From NCBI GenBank assembly GCA_002007465.1, contig LNAC01001866.1:1-64000 (forward strand): a DNA stretch of 64,000 bases. Direction: 5' to 3'. The notes beneath the pieces are model-generated. The model saw only the letters and a list, made by a program, of their open reading frames with translations, was not told where the DNA came from and did not search any database. The number at the start of each line of letters is the position of its first letter. Position 1 is the stretch's first letter. Both the position numbers and the translations under genes were made by a program. Shown piece after piece: positions 43,331 through 55,430 of this stretch. This stretch comes from Ailurus styani (Eukaryota; Chordata; Mammalia; Carnivora; Ailuridae).

Positions 43331-43695
43331 ACTATGAGTGACATACTCAGCCTTGATAATGATGCAAATTAAACATTACTCAAGGATATGTTTGTCTATT
43401 AAGGCTCAAAAATTAAAGATCAGAGAAGATACAATAGCATGGTAGAATGACTCAAAATCTCATATATCTTTTTAGTTAACATTTAGAAATACATGATTAC
43501 CAAACTACCAAGTAATATCATCTATAAAGTGACGCAAAGAGTTCTGGAGCTTCATAAAAAAATGATAAAAAAATAACTGGACATTTCCGAACTTTACGAA
43601 CTAGTGATTATCTGCAGTAGAAATCTAAATCCTTAGTCAACATAACACATTTGAGAATTTGAAACAGAATCATATTTAGGTTGCTAGAAGTTTCT

Positions 43696-43888
43696 TTTTT
43701 TTTTAAAGATTTTATTTATTTATTTGACACAGAGAGAGAGAAATTACAAGTACGCAGAGAGGCAGTGAGAGGAGGAAGCAGGCTCCCTGCTGAGCAGAGA
43801 GCCCAATGCGGGCCTCAATCCCAGGATGCTGAGATCATGACCTGAGCCGAAAGCAGAGGCTTTAACCCACTGAGCCACCCAGGCGCCC
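43696..43888 (-). mobile_element. Can-SINE, mustelid (SINEC_Mv-like) type
   Basis: The element is reverse-oriented. The body lacks one 'ggcag' repeat ('gcagagaggcagtgagagg'). A perfect 15-base duplication 'ttgctagaagtttct' lies at 43681-43695 and 43889-43903. Confidence 0.95.
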
Positions 43889-43903
43889 TTGCTAGAAGTT
43901 TCT

Positions 43904-46555
43904 AATCTTATCTCTAGCCTCTAGAAATACGTGTTTTAGAGTAACAATGGCAAAACACACAATCCAGATGAACTACTAGGATAACACATCTGTTGGAGGA
44001 GACTCCTTGTCAATATTTTCAACACAATCACAGAAAGATCAATGCATTCCCACAATCAGGTATTCAGTGTTCTATGGGAATATTATTTTCTCGAAATGGA
44101 ACCAATTCTTTTCTATTCCATTTTTCATATATGTAACAGCAAAGTTATGTATTTTGAAAGGATTGTTTTCAGGAAGACAAGGTCTTTTAAGCTTTTGAGA
44201 GCTGGTATAAATGTCTTCCTGAAGCTATAGAGATAGATATAGCACAACCATGTCTTTCTGAACATATTTCAAAAGTAGAATTCTAAAGCATAAATGAAGT
44301 ACCTTATAAAGAACCAAGTGTATGAAATTATTAGAGAAAATTCACCTCATTTTTAAACTTCATTAAATACTTTGTGATAATGACTAAGTCAGCCTCCAGA
44401 ATAAATTTAAAAGCAAATGTCATCATACTCTGCCTTCAGTCATGACCTAGTGAAAATTAGTACCAAAATAAAATTTTCAAAACCTCACAGGTTTCCTACT
44501 TATCAAATTGGTGATATGGGATCTATAAAATACAATTTTCAATATTTAAAAACATGGCCCTTACACAAATATAAAACAATGTTCTATTCAAAATATTAAT
44601 CAATTAGGGACCCAGCATAATAGCAAAGTTTGTTCAAAAAATAATTTGAGAACTGGAAATTCTTATAATCACCCAAAGGAATGTTAAATTCAATATGTTA
44701 ATAGATACAAAACTGGTTAATGTCCTACAGAGCATTAAAATATAGCACTGAAATTATCTTTTCTACTAGAAAGAAATCAACAAATTAACATATAACACCA
44801 TAATGTCTGGGTACTGATCACATAATAAGTAACAAAGATCAACACAAGTGTATTTTCCTCCATAATTAATAATAGTTTAGCAGATGAGTCTCGTTCAATA
44901 AATACAATTAAAAAGATAATTTTAGTCACATACCTATCTCTTACATATAAAAACTCAGAAGTGGTTACAGTTACTTTTATACAAAATACCAAAAGCCCAT
45001 TTTACTACCTTTTTCCCTCTTACAATAGTATAATATTTGAGGTAAAAAAGAAAGCCACTATTTTACTTAATTTGTCCTACAATGGCAAATAAATAAATAA
45101 ATAAATGCTTGGAAATTAAAAAAAAACTTTCATAGAATTATACATAATTGCTAAACAAAAAAATTATTCAGTGATTATAGTTTTGACAAATTGTATATGT
45201 TTGACATTATTCTGTAAATTGCTAACATTAAGATCATTTTATAGCTACCAGGTCATGATTCAGTCTTCCAATACATCTACACTGTTTAAAAGAAACACTA
45301 TTTCCTGACTTTATTTAAAATTGAGGGACATAAAAACCAAATGAGCTATATAAATTATTTTGTCTACTTTTTTTTCTTTGCCAAAATGATACTTTGCCTC
45401 ATCCATATTTTTCAAATTATTTTTCAACATGAACTGATTCTTGGTCACATGTTATTTGCGAATTTTTTCTTCAAATGGTTATTTAACACAGGTAACCAAT
45501 TTTGTGGTTTTAAAATTGACTTATACTCATTATTCCATTTTATTTAATATTTCTGCTTGAACATATATATTTCGAAGTAGGATGTCATAGATGGTACACT
45601 TTTTATGAACACTGTATTATTCTAAAGTCATCTTTGCATGTCTCATTACATTTCTTGTTATTATTGCAGTAGTAGCCGATATATATGTAGGCTCATAAAA
45701 ATTAGGCATTATGGGCCAGAAGGATATGCTGCTTTTAAAAATGAACTCTCAAAACAATTCACTTTTTTTCTTTTAGCTTCATATAAACCTTCTTAATGGT
45801 TAAGTAACCTTTACTCCTGAATTTCAATGATACATGAATGGAAAAAAAAATCTGTTTTCATAAAGAGTAGGCTTAATTTTATATATTTAAGCAGTTTGCT
45901 ATTTCACAATACTACCAGAACCAGAATAAACACTGCATTTTAAAACTTTATGGAACTAATTTATAGTGTAGGGCAGGCACAAACTTGATCTCATGGCAGC
46001 AAAATTTTATGTTTCCATTTCAGCAATACTGCCTAACACAATAATATCAGGCCAGCAAATCTTAAATATAAGTTAAGCTAACATGATCCATTGCCTTATA
46101 AAGCTAGAGCACCCTGTGGAGTCATGCTGAATATGCCAAGTGATTTTTCAAAATTTAATCATCCTAAATGTCAGATAAAGGTGCTTTTGCTGTCATTCTT
46201 TAAAACTGGGGCAAAAATCCCGAGCGTGCCTGCAAGTTATAAAGAAAGCCTCTTCTTAATACTTATATTAAATAAACAACATCCTTTCCAATCACCATTC
46301 ATTTTGCTAGTCACAGTAAATAAAAACATATTACAATGCTATAAAGCAAATTCAAGACAAATACTTTTTAAAAGTAAAAATACAGGCATCTCCCTAGCAA
46401 GACACAAATTTCTTATAACTACCAGGTAAATTTGAATTTATTCTTTGGTCACTTCTGGCTCTACTGGCAGAAGTTTGGCAGCTTTAGAAATAACTTATTA
46501 TGAACATAAACTCAAATGTCCTCCACAAAAATATCTGCAAGTGGAATCAAGCAAT
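43904..46555. other. Unannotated AT-rich stretch
   Basis: I see no gene. A minor AAAT run sits at about 45088-45106. Frames at 44007-44230, 44777-44992, 45341-45547 and 46091-46429 are AT-rich and without domains. Confidence 0.5.
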
Positions 46556-46559
46556 AAAT

Positions 46560-47770
46560 TAAAAGGACAATACACCCCAAGAGGATGGAATTTATACCAA
46601 CAACTAAGGCAGGTATAACAATCTATATATCAATCTATGTGATTCACCATATTAACAGAGCTAACAAAAAAAGCTCAAGATCCTATCAGTAAATGGAGAG
46701 AAAAGCATTTGGAAAAAAATCGATTTATGATAAACACTCTGGAATAAAAGGGAATCTCACCATCTGACAAGGGTATCTATAATAACCTACTTTTAACATC
46801 ATACTTAAAAGTGAAGGCCTATACAGTTTATCCCTAGGATCAGGAACAAGGCAAGAACATTCTCTTGACTCATATTCAGTAATGCTCTAAATATGGCAGC
46901 CAGTGCAATGATCAAGTCAAATAAATTAAAAGTATACACAATACAAAAGTAGAAATAAAATGTTTTCTATTCACAGATGAAATGACTTTCTATGTGGAAA
47001 ATCTGAAAAACTCATAAAATTATCTATAACAAATACACGAGCTTATCAAGTCTTCGGATACAAAGTGAACATTAAAATATTAATTTTCTTTCTACCTACT
47101 TGCAATGAACAACTGGAATTAAGAAAATAAATATCATTTACCATAGCACTAAATAAAATTAAAGTAGTAGGTAAAAACCTAACAGAATATGTTCAAACTA
47201 TAAACTATAAAAGAGGAATGAAAGCAATTAATAAAATAAATGAAGATATATATCATGTTCTTGGACTGGAGGACAATATTATTAAGAAATAAATTATTTC
47301 CAATTTGATCTGTAGATTCAAGTGCAATCCTAATTAAATTCCAGCAGGATTATTTTTAAAATTTTATTTATTTATTTGAGAAAGAGCAGGAGCTGGGGGT
47401 GGAGGGGCAGACAGAGAGGCAGAAGCTGACTACCTGCTGAGCAGGGAGCCCGATGTGGGGTTCAATCACAGGACCCGGAGATCATGATCCTAGAGGAGGG
47501 CAGATGTTTAACCTACTGAGCCACCCAGATGCCCCTCCAGCAGGATTTCTGAAGATATCTGTAACTGACTCTAAAGTTTATATGGAAATACAGAGAAACG
47601 AATGGACAAAAATGATTTTGAAACTGCAGAACAAATTTGGAAGATTCACACATCTCAATTTAAATGTTTACTCTAACGCAACAGTAATCAAGGCTGTGGT
47701 ATCGGTGAAGACTAGATCCACTGACTGATGGAAAAGAACAGACCAGGAATAGACCACAAAATTTAGTCAG
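46560..47770 (+). mobile_element. Old L1 ORF2 fragment, sense, split by a SINE
   Basis: The plus strand follows L1 ORF2 from the middle of the reverse transcriptase ('caatctatgtgattcaccat' near 46633), through the active-site region ('ttcacagatgaaatgacttt' near 46971), to the downstream thumb-side region ('gtttatatggaaatacagag' near 47576). Frequent frame breaks show age. A SINE splits it at 47352-47535. The frame at 47453-47728 joins SINE and L1 and is not a gene. Confidence 0.8.
47352..47535 (-). mobile_element. Can-SINE, older caniform type
   Basis: The reverse-oriented element lies within L1, with the 12-base duplication 'tccagcaggatt' at 47340-47351 and 47536-47547. Confidence 0.94.
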
Positions 47771-47774
47771 CAGA

Positions 47775-48475
47775 TGCTTCTTTCTCTCTCTGTGTCCCAC
47801 CGCAACCCTGTCCTCTGTATATATCTCATTTATTCCCCCCAAATTCCAGCAATACCTGCAATCCGGTTTGGCATGCAGATGGCACAAGGGACTGTCGCAC
47901 ATCATCTGCAGTGGTCCACCAGCGCCCTGGTATTGTTGATGCCATATTTGATCATTAGGTACTCCAGGGAGAAGCCCCAAGCAATCATGCATAGTTTGTC
48001 GGGGAGCCCCATGGACAGCAGGATCTCTGGGGAGAAGAGCCTGGTAACTCTAGGCTCCGCCAACTTCTTCAGGCCTTGGTGTTATCCAAACACCACACTG
48101 AACACATACTGGACTCCATGCAGGGGTTGCAGGCCGGCTTGAAGTGCAAGTAGGTGATACTTAGCTTGGGGAAGAACGGCCACATGTCCGCCCTGAAAAG
48201 ACCCAGGATGAGGCCATGGTTCGCCACAAAGCCCCCAGTCTGACGGAACTCGGCCAAGTTCATGGCACCCAGGTCTCGTTCTGAACCCATAGTCCAAGGA
48301 AAAGGACTTGGCAGTCGTGAAGGGTATTTTCTCCGGATCACAAGGTGGAGGGCGCAGCGGCGGCTGACGTCATGTGCATGCGCAGCAGGGTTTTCCCGGC
48401 TCTTCCCGCTTCCAACTGTACAAGCCTCTGGCAGCCAGCTCTTCGTGCGGTGAAAGCAGGTACTTGACCGTTTGG
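47775..48475 (-). pseudogene. FARSA: Processed pseudogene of phenylalanyl-tRNA synthetase alpha subunit, 5'-truncated
   Basis: Read on the minus strand, successive frames match the C-terminal catalytic region of cytosolic phenylalanyl-tRNA synthetase alpha, the subunit that charges tRNA-Phe. About 48420-48350 reads 'LYSWKREEPGKTLLRMHMTS'. About 48270-48210 reads 'MNLAEFRQTGGFVANHGLI'. About 48150-48120 reads 'HFKPACNPCMESSM'. Near 47995-47930 'IKYGINNTRALVDH' is followed by 'CDSPLCHL' in another frame. The order is collinear over about 190 residues with no introns, which indicates a retrocopy. It holds several frameshifts and in-frame stops, so it is not functional. The N-terminal 300 or so residues are absent. 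A minus-strand AATAAA sits near 47829-47834. No poly(A) or target duplication is recognisable. The local CpG and GC rise (48250-48480) comes from its coding origin and should not be read as a promoter. FARSA as the parent is a recognition from family memory, with good confidence. Confidence 0.8.
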
Positions 48476-48478
48476 GGG

Positions 48479-48527
48479 AGAAAAAAGAGAGGGAGGGAGG
48501 GAGAGAGAGAGAAAGAAAGAAGAACGA
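48479..48527. repeat. GA-rich low-complexity tract
   Basis: A purine-only run of G and A (GGGA, GAGA and GAAA units) lies immediately beyond the truncated end of the retrocopy. Minus-strand frames translate it as Ser/Leu/Pro-rich sequence without meaning. Confidence 0.9.
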
Positions 48528-48529
48528 AC

Positions 48530-49069
48530 TTAATGTGGTTATCACCACAATCATTATTTTTAAAATTGATTCTTTTAGTTAAACTAAAGGTTTTTGGGGG
48601 GAGGGGGTTCGAGTTAACTCCCAAGTTGATTGGATAAATATTAGACAAGCAGTTAGGATTTGAGAATCCTGTTGTGAAGAACGGCAAATGACTTGGTAAG
48701 CCGTCTGCAGGTAATTTAAATAATTGTTTTTCGTAAATATCAGCCACATTTTACCTATAGAGTATTAAATGCAAATTTTACGCGTAGAATTTTTTACATA
48801 ATAGAAGTTGTATTTTTAAAAACTTAGTGGAATATTTATAAACATAGACATTAAAAGAAAACCCAAACTAGTATATTAAAAAAGAACAACTTGTGACTGA
48901 TTCAAAAAACATAATTATTTAATTCAATATTCATATATTAAATCACCAAAATGGTTGCATAATTTATGTGCCAGTAGGCATATCAGTATAATATGCTTAC
49001 ATATCAACTATATTACGTGAACTAATAATGCAGAATATTAAAATTTGCAGACGTAAATTTTTCAGAGGT
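48530..49069. other. Unannotated stretch
   Basis: I see nothing I can name. Confidence 0.4.
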
Positions 49070-49260
49070 AATATGTAATTTTATTGAATATATTTACATA
49101 TAATAAAAACCATCCATTTTAAGTATATACTTTTTGATGAGTTTTGACAAATGTATATGCCCAGGTAATAATCAGTACAATCAAAATATAGGATAATTCC
49201 TTAGATCAAGAACAATATATTTTTACCTTTCTTCTGATGAAACCAGTCTCCATTGTGGAT
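49070..49260 (-). mobile_element. Old L1 (L1M) 3' UTR fragment, antisense
   Basis: The sequences 'tgatgagttttgacaaatg' near 49136 and 'cagtacaatcaaaatatagg' near 49173 match the antisense of an old L1 3' UTR. The same motif recurs at 50775, which begins the long antisense L1. Confidence 0.6.
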
Positions 49261-50689
49261 TTAACAACATGAGATTTCTCTACTTTTCCACCTAGATTTC
49301 ATTTTTATAATATTGTAAAACACTAATGGATTTGTAATAAAGTGATATGATTGTTTCCTTCAACACAACTTATGAATCTAATGGCCTGAGACTACAGTTC
49401 CTTGAATCTCTCAATTTTCCTATTATGTGAAGACAATAATACGTTCTGTAAGAGTTTTCATGAAAATCAAATGAGATAATATACTGAAAATATTTTAAAA
49501 TAGTAAAGAGTAGACAAATATGTATTGTTTAATATAATTATTAATTTAGCAGGAGATTTATACTTAACTCCTGGAACAATTTCCTGACAAGCTTTTGCCC
49601 TCTGCTCTTCTATTCACTTCTAGAAATGTAGGAGTCTGTAGAGGGTCACTGAGACTCGGAGGAAGCATGTTAATTCCTAAAGGATGCAGAAATAAATGTC
49701 ACCTAGGAGATCCTTTTTGAAAGCACAGAAGTGGCAGATGAGCCCTCATTCCTGCCCACTGCATGAAAGTTCTACAGCCTAATTCTCCGTCTACGAATTC
49801 TGTAAGGTGAGCAGAAATTTTGAATGATATATACATGATGTTTCTATTTGAAAATGTTTTTGAGATAATGATCATGCTGATTGGTGAAAATTCTGGTAAA
49901 TTTCTAAATAGAACTTAGGAAATCATGACAAATCAGAGAAAACTTCACGTCATTTAAAAGTTTACTAGAAAATATTAGGAAACAAAAATAGAGCACTAGA
50001 AGTAGTTATGAATACAATCCACCAGAGAAGGGAAAGGAATATAGCAACAGATCATTAAGTCTGCCCCCCATTATGCCCAGGTGTTAGAGGATGCAGAACA
50101 TTCTCACTCACCCACAGTGTTATAATGCCATTTTCTAAAGTGGTGCCATTTTAGAGAGCTGGAACTGTTCAAAATGATATGGCGTGGATCCAACACTCAC
50201 TTCATAATTGCTAAAGAGTTTTCTGCAACTGGTATTCCAAATATTTTGATGCTGCTGAAGAGAAGGGTGATCACATTGGGCAGTAATATGCCTTTCCTAC
50301 TCAGTTGTTACTTGGCCAAAGTAAGTTTACTGTTTGCATCAGGCTTTGAAAGACTGGGAAATTTTCATCGTGTCAGAACTGTGAAAGCACAGGGAAAAAA
50401 AGTTAAGGCATGAAAATATTTCTTTCCAATGTGTAAAATGTATTACTCATTAAGGACTGTGTTTTTCATGTTAACAGTCTAAGGTGACTTAGATCCCGGT
50501 TAAATATTTAGTTATTATGAAAGAGGGTGAACTTGTTTAAAGCCAAATTTACCAAAGCTTGGACTAGGATGTCATACTGTAGTATTTAAAATCTAAGTGA
50601 GCTTCTATGTGAAGAGACTATTGCAACCTGGTAATAAGAACTTATTTTATCTGGTCATGTACTGAGCATTTACTATAAGGTAAGTACTT
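49261..50689. other. Unannotated stretch
   Basis: I see no gene. The 79-codon frame at 50174-50413 is unremarkable and unrecognised. Confidence 0.45.
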
Positions 50690-51081
50690 TTCTGAGCATA
50701 TCCTTAAAATTTTAAACTTTACTGAGATACATTTTTCATACAGTAGAATTCATTTAGTAAAGTTTATACTTTGATGGGTTTTGACAAACGTATATGGTTT
50801 TGTAGCACTGTCACAATCAAGCTACAGAACAGTTCCTGCACTTTGAAAAGTTCCCTCAACGGTCCCTTTTCAATTAAGACCCTCCCCCAAACCCAACATC
50901 TAGCAACAACTGATTTGCTTTGTACCGCAATAATTTTGCTTTTTCTAGAATTTTATATAAACAGGACAAAACGGTATGTAGTCATTTGTGTCTACCTTTA
51001 TTCATATAGCATAATGCTTTTAAGATTCATCTATGTTGTAGTTTGTGTCAGCAGTTCACTATTTTTATCAGGTTGTATTTC

Positions 51082-51263
51082 TTTTTTTTTTTTTATTCTT
51101 TGCCCCAGGGGTACAGGTCTGTGAATCATCAGGTTTACATCTTTCACGGCGTTCACCAAAGCACAAACCCTCCCCAATGTCCATAACCCATCCATCCTAT
51201 CTCTACCCTCCCATCCCCCAGTAACCCTCAGTTTGTTTTGTGAGATTAGGAGTCTCTTATGGT
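51082..51263 (-). mobile_element. Young, very short L1 3' end nested in the old L1
   Basis: Poly(T), then 'ggtacaggtctgtgaatcat', 'ccctccccaatgtccataac' and 'gagattaggagtctctta'. This is the antisense of the same 3' UTR seen at 39120-38900. The 9-base duplication 'ttgtatttc' lies at 51073-51081 and 51264-51272. It is only about 180 bases, so it was strongly 5'-truncated. Confidence 0.92.
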
Positions 51264-52089
51264 TTGTATTTCATTGTAAGGATATAACAGTATGCTTGTC
51301 CATTTACCATTTGATGGACATTTAGATTGTTTCCAGCTTTGAGCTGTTATGAAATAACTGCTATGAACATTTGCATACAAATCACTGCGTGGACCTATAT
51401 TTTCTTTTCTCTTGGGTAAATATCTAGGAGTGGATTGTTGAGTGACATAGGAAATGTATGCCTTATTATGTAAGAAACCAACACACCATTTTCTAAAGTG
51501 GCTACTCCATTTTTCATTTCCATGCCCACACTTGGCATCCTTGTTAATATTGGTTTTCTGTCTTTTTAACTTAGCTCTTCTAGTATTTATTTTATCTATT
51601 CTAGTGGGAGGTGATCTCTCATTGATTTTAGTTTGCATTTTCTAACAACCAATATTAACGAGCCACTTTTAATGAGCTCATTGGCCATTGAATCTTATTT
51701 TTTTATTAAAATGTCTCCTGGACCTTTTACACATATTATAAACTGGTTTATTATTATTGTTGAGATGTAAGAATTCTTTATTATCTAGATATAAATCCTT
51801 ATAAACATATATAATATTATATAAATATAAATAAATAACAATTATTCTTCTAGTCTGTATCTTCATCTTCACTTTTTTAACAATGGTACAAGCACGTTTT
51901 TAAATTTTTGATCTTCAGTCTGTACATTTGTTCTATATATGGTTCATATTCTTTTCATTTAAAGAATCATTCCCCTAACCAAAGCCACAATTTCCTTCTA
52001 TGTTCTTCTAGAATTTTTATAGATTTAATTTTTACATTTAGGTCTATAACCCATTTCAAATTATTTTTTTAAAATAGGGTACAAGGTAA

Positions 52090-52625
52090 GTATCTTAGCT
52101 CAGGCTGCTATAACAAATACCACAAACTGTGTGGGTAACATGTACTTTTTTCTCATAGTTCTAGAGGCTGGGAAGTCCATCATCAGGGTACTGATCTATT
52201 CAGTTCTTTGTGAGGCCCTCTTCCTACCTTACAGACAGCTACTTTCTTCTTGTACCCTCACAGAGCAGAGAAAAAGAAAATTGGTCTCATCCTCTTATAT
52301 ATGCTAATTTCATCACAAGGGCTTCACTTTCATGGCCATCTAATAACCTCCAAAAGAACCCATCTGCTGGGTGCCTGGGTGGCTCAGTGGGTTAAAGCCT
52401 CTGCTTTCGGCTCAGGTCCTGATCTCAGCGTCCTGGGATCAAGGCTTGCATTGGGCTCTCTGCTCAGCAGGGAGCCTGCTTCCTCCTCTCCCTGTCTCTC
52501 TGCCTGCCTCTCTGCCTACTTGTAATCTCTCAATCTGTGTCAAATAAATAAATAAAATCTTTAAAAAAAAAAAGAACCCATCTGCTAATACCCGTCACAT
52601 TGGACACTGACAAATTTTCTAAGAT
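52090..52625 (-). mobile_element. MLT1-type LTR (ERVL-MaLR), antisense, split by a SINE
   Basis: The antisense LTR layout is 'caggctgctataacaaata' near 52101, 'gttctagaggctgggaagtc' near 52159, 'tttgtgaggccctcttccta' near 52207, 'catcacaagggcttcacttt' near 52311 and 'cgtcacattggacactgac' near 52592. A SINE interrupts it at 52369-52569. It lies inside the old antisense L1. It is a solo copy, long inactive. Confidence 0.85.
52369..52569 (+). mobile_element. Can-SINE, mustelid (SINEC_Mv-like) type, in the MLT1 LTR
   Basis: The head is 'gggtgcctgggtggctcagt', the body is 'tgcctctctgcctacttgta' and there is an AAATAAAATCTT tail. A perfect 17-base duplication 'aaaagaacccatctgct' lies at 52352-52368 and 52570-52586. 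Confidence 0.96.
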
Positions 52626-52813
52626 TATTCAATCCCCATTGAATTACTTTGAAACAGCTATCAAAAATCAATTGATGGGTCTATTTCTGGACACTATTAC
52701 ATTGTTGAATGTTTTATAATATATATTATTGTATGTATACTATATAATTTAATAATGATATGTAATTATTTTATCATATATATCTTTACCAGTAGAATAA
52801 AATATACCTTGAT

Positions 52814-52941
52814 AAAGCTGTTTTAGTGCTTTAATATTATGTATACTTAATATCCTATATAATATATATTTTATACTATGTTATAATACATTATTTAATA
52901 TTATATATAATTATATAATAGTAAAGCACTAAAGCAGCTTT
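52814..52941. repeat. AT-rich inverted repeat (20-base arms, about 88-base spacer)
   Basis: The left arm 'aaagctgttttagtgcttta' (52814-52833) and the right arm 'taaagcactaaagcagcttt' (52922-52941) are reverse complements with one mismatch. The spacer is almost pure A/T and partly self-complementary. It lies where the old L1 is disrupted (about 52700-52960), so it may be an inserted element or expanded AT sequence. Confidence 0.8.
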
Positions 52942-53487
52942 GTTGTTATTTTTCATACAATAAAATTCATTCACTACTGTTTATGCATTGATGGGTTTTA
53001 ATGACACACTCTTTTGACTACTATAGCTTTATAGTAAGTCTTTAAAACAGAGTTTTTCTCCACCTTTGCCATTAAAAAACTGTTTTGCTATTTTAGTTAT
53101 TCCATGTTCATTGCTCCTTATTATATATTTTTGGATCAGCTTATCAATTTCTACAAAAAAAAACCCATACCTTTGGAACTTTGATTTGGATTTATTTGAA
53201 ACTGCCAGTTAATTTTGGAGTAATTGAGATCTTAAAAACGTTGAGATATTTAATGCAGTATTATGGTAGAAATTCCCACTTATGGGAATCTTATTAAATT
53301 TACTTCAACAGTGTCTAACAGTTTTTAGTATCTAAGCCTTATATATATTTACATTTTTAAATTTCAGTATTCTATGTTTGATGCAATATGTATGATATTT
53401 AAATACTCTAGATTTTATTGGTAATATTTAGAAAAAAAACTAATTTTTAAATATTGACTTCAGTCCAATAAACTTGTAAACTCATTT

Positions 53488-53596
53488 TTATAAAGGTTTT
53501 ACTTTTAAGTAATCTCTACACCCAACATGGGGCTGAAACTTCTAACTCCAAGATCAGGAGTTGCATATTCCACTAACTGAGCCAGCCAGGAGCCCC
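53488..53596 (-). mobile_element. Short tRNA-like Can-SINE (monomer type)
   Basis: Reverse-oriented 'agtaatctctacacccaaca' to 'agccagccaggagcccc'. A perfect 13-base duplication 'tgtaaactcattt' lies at 53475-53487 and 53597-53609. It is nested in the old L1. Confidence 0.92.
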
Positions 53597-53706
53597 TGTA
53601 AACTCATTTATTATGGTAGCTTTTTTAAAGGTTCCTTGTCAATGTCTACATGATCATGTCATATACAAACAAACGTACATCTTACTTTATGATATATATG
53701 CTTTTA

Positions 53707-53718
<12 letters not shown>

Positions 53719-53738
<20 letters not shown>

Positions 53739-53742
53739 TTTT
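53719..53742. repeat. Poly(T) tract
   Basis: A run of about 22 T lies within the antisense L1, 20 bases before a SINE. It is not that SINE's own tail, because that SINE is sense-oriented. Confidence 0.9.
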
Positions 53743-53761
53743 ATACTAGACACCGAGTTTA

Positions 53762-53930
53762 GGGGTGCCTGGGTGGCTCAGTCAGTTAAGTCTGCCTTGA
53801 GCTCAGGTCTCCTGGGATCCAGCCCTGTGTTGGGCTTCCTACTCATCAGGGAGTCTGCTTCTCCATCTCCCTCTGCTTCTCCCCACTCTTGTGCTCTCTC
53901 TCTAAAGTAAATAAAAACATATTTTAAAGA
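53762..53930 (+). mobile_element. Can-SINE, older type, slightly shortened
   Basis: The head is 'ggggtgcctgggtggctcag'. About 12 bases are missing near 'tcaggtctcctgggatcc', and the tail is 'taaataaaaacatatttta'. The flanks 'gacaccgagttta' and 'ggaactgagtcta' are a decayed target duplication at best. Confidence 0.88.
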
Positions 53931-55193
53931 AAAGGAACTGAGTCTAATGATAAATAAAGTAGAGATAGTAAACAACATTGCCTTATTCCTAATCTTAGGA
54001 GAAAAACTTTAAGTTTTTCATTATTAAGAATGATATGAGGTATGGATTCTTCATAGTTTCCCTTTACCAGCTTTAGAAATGCTCCTTCATTTCTAATTTG
54101 GCAAGATTTTACCATGAGTGGATATTGAATTTTTGAAGTGCTTTTCAATATCCATTGATATGAGTTTTAGGTTTTTCTTTTTATTGTTTTAATAAATTGA
54201 ATTATATAGATTGATTTCCAAATGTCAATCTTGCATTTCTGGGATAAATTGTACTTATACCTGGTGATTATCTTTTTTATATATGGATAAATTTGATTTC
54301 TTACTATTTAGTTTAGATTTTTACATCTGTATCCACAACAAATATCAGTGTTTAGTATCCATTTTTTATAATAGCTTCACTAGATTTTGTTATCATGGTA
54401 ATGATCACATCTTACAATTCATTGGGAAATGTTCCCTCCTGCTCTGTAACTCGTAAAAACTTGCAAAAAATTGATGTGTATCTTGTATCTTCAAGTATTT
54501 GGTGAAATTGACCATTGAAGTGATCTGTGCTTGATGTTTTCTCAGTGAGTAGATTGTTAAGTACAAAGTCTGTTTCTTTAGTTGATGTGGGCAAATGTGA
54601 TTATCTATTTATTCTTGAGTAAACTTTCATAGTGTGGTACTTTAAGAAACTTTTATATTTCATCTAATCATTCAATTTTAGAATTGTTCATAATATAACT
54701 TTATCATCTTTCTAATGTCTATTGTATCTGGAATGTTGTCTCTTCTTTCATGCCTGATAATGATAATTTGGGTTTCCTTCTCTTCTTTTTTAATAGATCA
54801 GTCTAGCTAGATAGCTGTCAATTTTATAAACTTCATGAACCCAGATTTTGCTTTTTCTATTTTTATTTTGTCTTAATTGTCTCTACCTTTGCCATTGCTG
54901 TTTCCTTATTCCTGCTTCGTAGGAGTTAATTTGTTTTTCTTTCAAGCTTATTAAGGTATATGCATAGTTCATCGAATCGAGACCTTATATTTCCCTCTAA
55001 TATAAATATTTAAAGATATAAATTTCCCTGTAAGTACAGCTTTAACCATATCCCACACATTTTTTTTTTTTTTTTTTTTTTAANTTTTTTTTTTTTTTTT
55101 AACTAGGCTCCACACCCAGGATGGAGCTCAACACAGGGTTTGAAGTCCCAACCCTGGAACCAAAACCTGAGCTGAGATCAAGAGTTGGCTGTT

Positions 55194-55430
55194 TAGGGGC
55201 ACCTGGGTGGCTAAGTGGATTAAGCCTCGGCTTTCAGCTCAGGTCATGATCTCGGGGTCCTGGGATTGAGCCCCGCATCGGGCTCTCTGCTCAGCGGAGA
55301 GCCTGTTTCCCCCCCCCCCCTGCCTGCCTCTCTGCCTACTTGTGNTGCCTGCCTCTCTGCCTACTTGTGATCTCTCTCTCTGTCAAATAAATAAATAAAA
55401 TCTTTAAAAAAAAAAAGACACTTAAAAAAA
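55194..55430 (+). mobile_element. Can-SINE, mustelid type, nested in the older SINE
   Basis: It is sense-oriented, 'ggggcacctgggtggctaag' to an AAATAAATAAAATCTTT tail. It contains an uncertain C run (55309-55320) and a false 24-base duplication around the N at 55345. Weak flanking copies ('gttggctgttta' and 'agtggacattta') may be the target duplication. Confidence 0.9.
55321..55369. repeat. 24-base direct duplication around a single N (assembly join)
   Basis: The 24 bases at 55321-55344 repeat exactly at 55346-55369, with N at 55345. The join lies next to a C12 homopolymer. Confidence 0.92.

Noticed and set aside
48250..48480. Local CpG/GC rise as a possible promoter island
   Set aside because: It is short and fully explained by the coding origin of the retrocopy.
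48069..48554. 161-codon minus-strand frame as a possible gene
   Set aside because: It covers part of the FARSA retrocopy, switches out of the true frame and includes the GA-rich tract translated as Ser/Pro/Leu.
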